From Cupriavidus yeoncheonensis (GTDB taxonomy: Bacteria; Pseudomonadota; Gammaproteobacteria; Burkholderiales; Burkholderiaceae): DNA of 64,000 nucleotides. The stretch covers positions 46,674-110,673 of the forward strand of contig NZ_CAJPUY010000023.1 in NCBI RefSeq assembly GCF_905397275.1, read 5' to 3'. Of this stretch, positions 63,641 to 64,000 are shown in pieces. A program made the translations under genes and the position numbers. The first letter of the stretch is position 1. Each line of letters opens with the position of its first letter. Below the pieces are notes generated by a model, which saw only the letters and a list, made by a program, of their open reading frames with translations, made no database searches and was not told where the DNA came from.

Positions 63641-63921
63641 CGTTGATGAACGGCAGCGCCATGGGAAGCGTCGAGAATCGACTCGATCTCCTGAACGGGA
63701 TGCGCATCGCTGCGCTCACCACTGTCGGCGACGATTCCCGGACCAGGCTCTTAAGCGGGCTCGCTCCACGGCATGCCACGCCGTGGGTGCGCACCATTGG
63801 TGCGTCGGTCATCGCAGCGCTGCCGTTCACTGGTATAGCCAATCCCCGTTTCTCCGCCCACGGCGGGCCCGGCCAAGGGACCTCAAAGGCTCTCAAGAAA
63901 CAGAAGTGAAGGTGGTTGTGT
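63641..63921 (-). ncRNA. Candidate IS110 bridge-RNA / element-end region
   Basis: This non-coding stretch lies upstream of the IS110 gene and downstream of a second IS110 gene. It contains hairpins CCACGGC/GCCGTGG (63766-63786), CGCACC/GGTGCG (63790-63804) and a small TCGAG/CTCGA (near 63671). In IS110-group elements the left non-coding end encodes the bridge RNA. No boundary, guide loop or target match could be fixed by eye. Confidence 0.35.
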
Positions 63922-64000
63922 TCATGTGGCCACCTCTATCGGATTGACCTGGAACCCGAGGGCCGTGGCCCGGCGTTTGAGCGCGGCAATACTGCGCTGG
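63922..64000 (-). CDS. C-terminus of a second IS110-family transposase (partial)
   Basis: The minus strand from the window edge to TGA at 63922 encodes QRSIAALKRRATALGFQVNP then IEVAT. The intact IS110 transposase next to it ends RSIAALRRRAADLGFAITPVTAAAP, so the two are related but different elements in tandem. The N-terminal part lies beyond the window. Confidence 0.8.
   Translation of the reverse strand, partial: QRSIAALKRRATALGFQVNPIEVAT

Overview
The window is high-GC DNA from a betaproteobacterium of the Burkholderiales, most like Cupriavidus/Ralstonia. The evidence is the codon usage, four periplasmic Bug (TctC-type) receptors with no membrane partners, an acetoacetate decarboxylase / 3-hydroxybutyrate dehydrogenase / patatin operon, and the density of acyl-CoA genes. 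I see no rRNA, tRNA, CRISPR array or replication origin. It reads as a secondary-replicon catabolic region for CoA-activated organic acids, with insertion-sequence debris at 44 kb and 61-64 kb.

Layout. 0-4 kb: a GbsR/MarR regulator with a 19-bp-arm palindrome at its own promoter and a related site before a DUF2269/saccharopine-dehydrogenase-like operon, then RidA and a CSS-EAL phosphodiesterase. 4-11 kb (minus strand): NDP-forming CoA ligase, DUF35 protein plus a cysteine-less thiolase (an Ltp2-like aldolase pair), Bug receptor, DUF2889 protein, small unknown protein and an IclR regulator, divergent from a feruloyl-CoA-synthase-like ligase at 11-13 kb. 13-17 kb: a 1277-residue regulator in which a complete but catalytically ruined IS630-type transposase is fused in front of a MalT/LuxR STAND regulator. 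17-25 kb: truncated acyl-CoA ligase, SDR, PimC/PimD-like acyl-CoA dehydrogenase pair, MaoC hydratase, Bug receptor, another dehydrogenase and an enoyl-CoA hydratase. 25-37 kb: porin, then one long plus-strand operon (CoA-transferase, two more dehydrogenase pairs, thiolase, enoyl-CoA hydratase, SDR, NDP-forming CoA ligase). 38-44 kb: cupin-like protein, then a minus operon of TauD/TfdA dioxygenase, Bug, TauE permease, amidase and NTF2-like protein, divergent from a TetR regulator. 44-56 kb: two acyl-CoA ligases, a second MalT/LuxR regulator (a paralogue lacking the transposase part), dehydrogenase, SCP-x thiolase, Bug, and a four-gene operon of SDR, two hot-dog dehydratases and ligase. 57-64 kb: beta-keto acid cleavage enzyme, NTF2-like protein, the adc-bdh-patatin operon, IS5 debris, one complete IS110 transposase and the end of a second.

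How it fits together. The clusters supply all steps of beta-oxidation-like chemistry several times over: activation by AMP- or NDP-forming ligases or CoA transfer, oxidation by heteromeric dehydrogenases, hydration, SDR oxidation, and thiolytic or aldol cleavage, with Bug receptors and a porin for uptake. The two MalT/LuxR paralogues appear to split control. ACTAGCCGGAT sites (45.87, 48.81 and 56.42 kb) mark one putative regulon around the second paralogue. ATAAGTTC sites (16.89, 16.91, 25.00 and 26.65 kb) may mark another around the transposase-fused paralogue. The fusion regulator is the most unusual object here.
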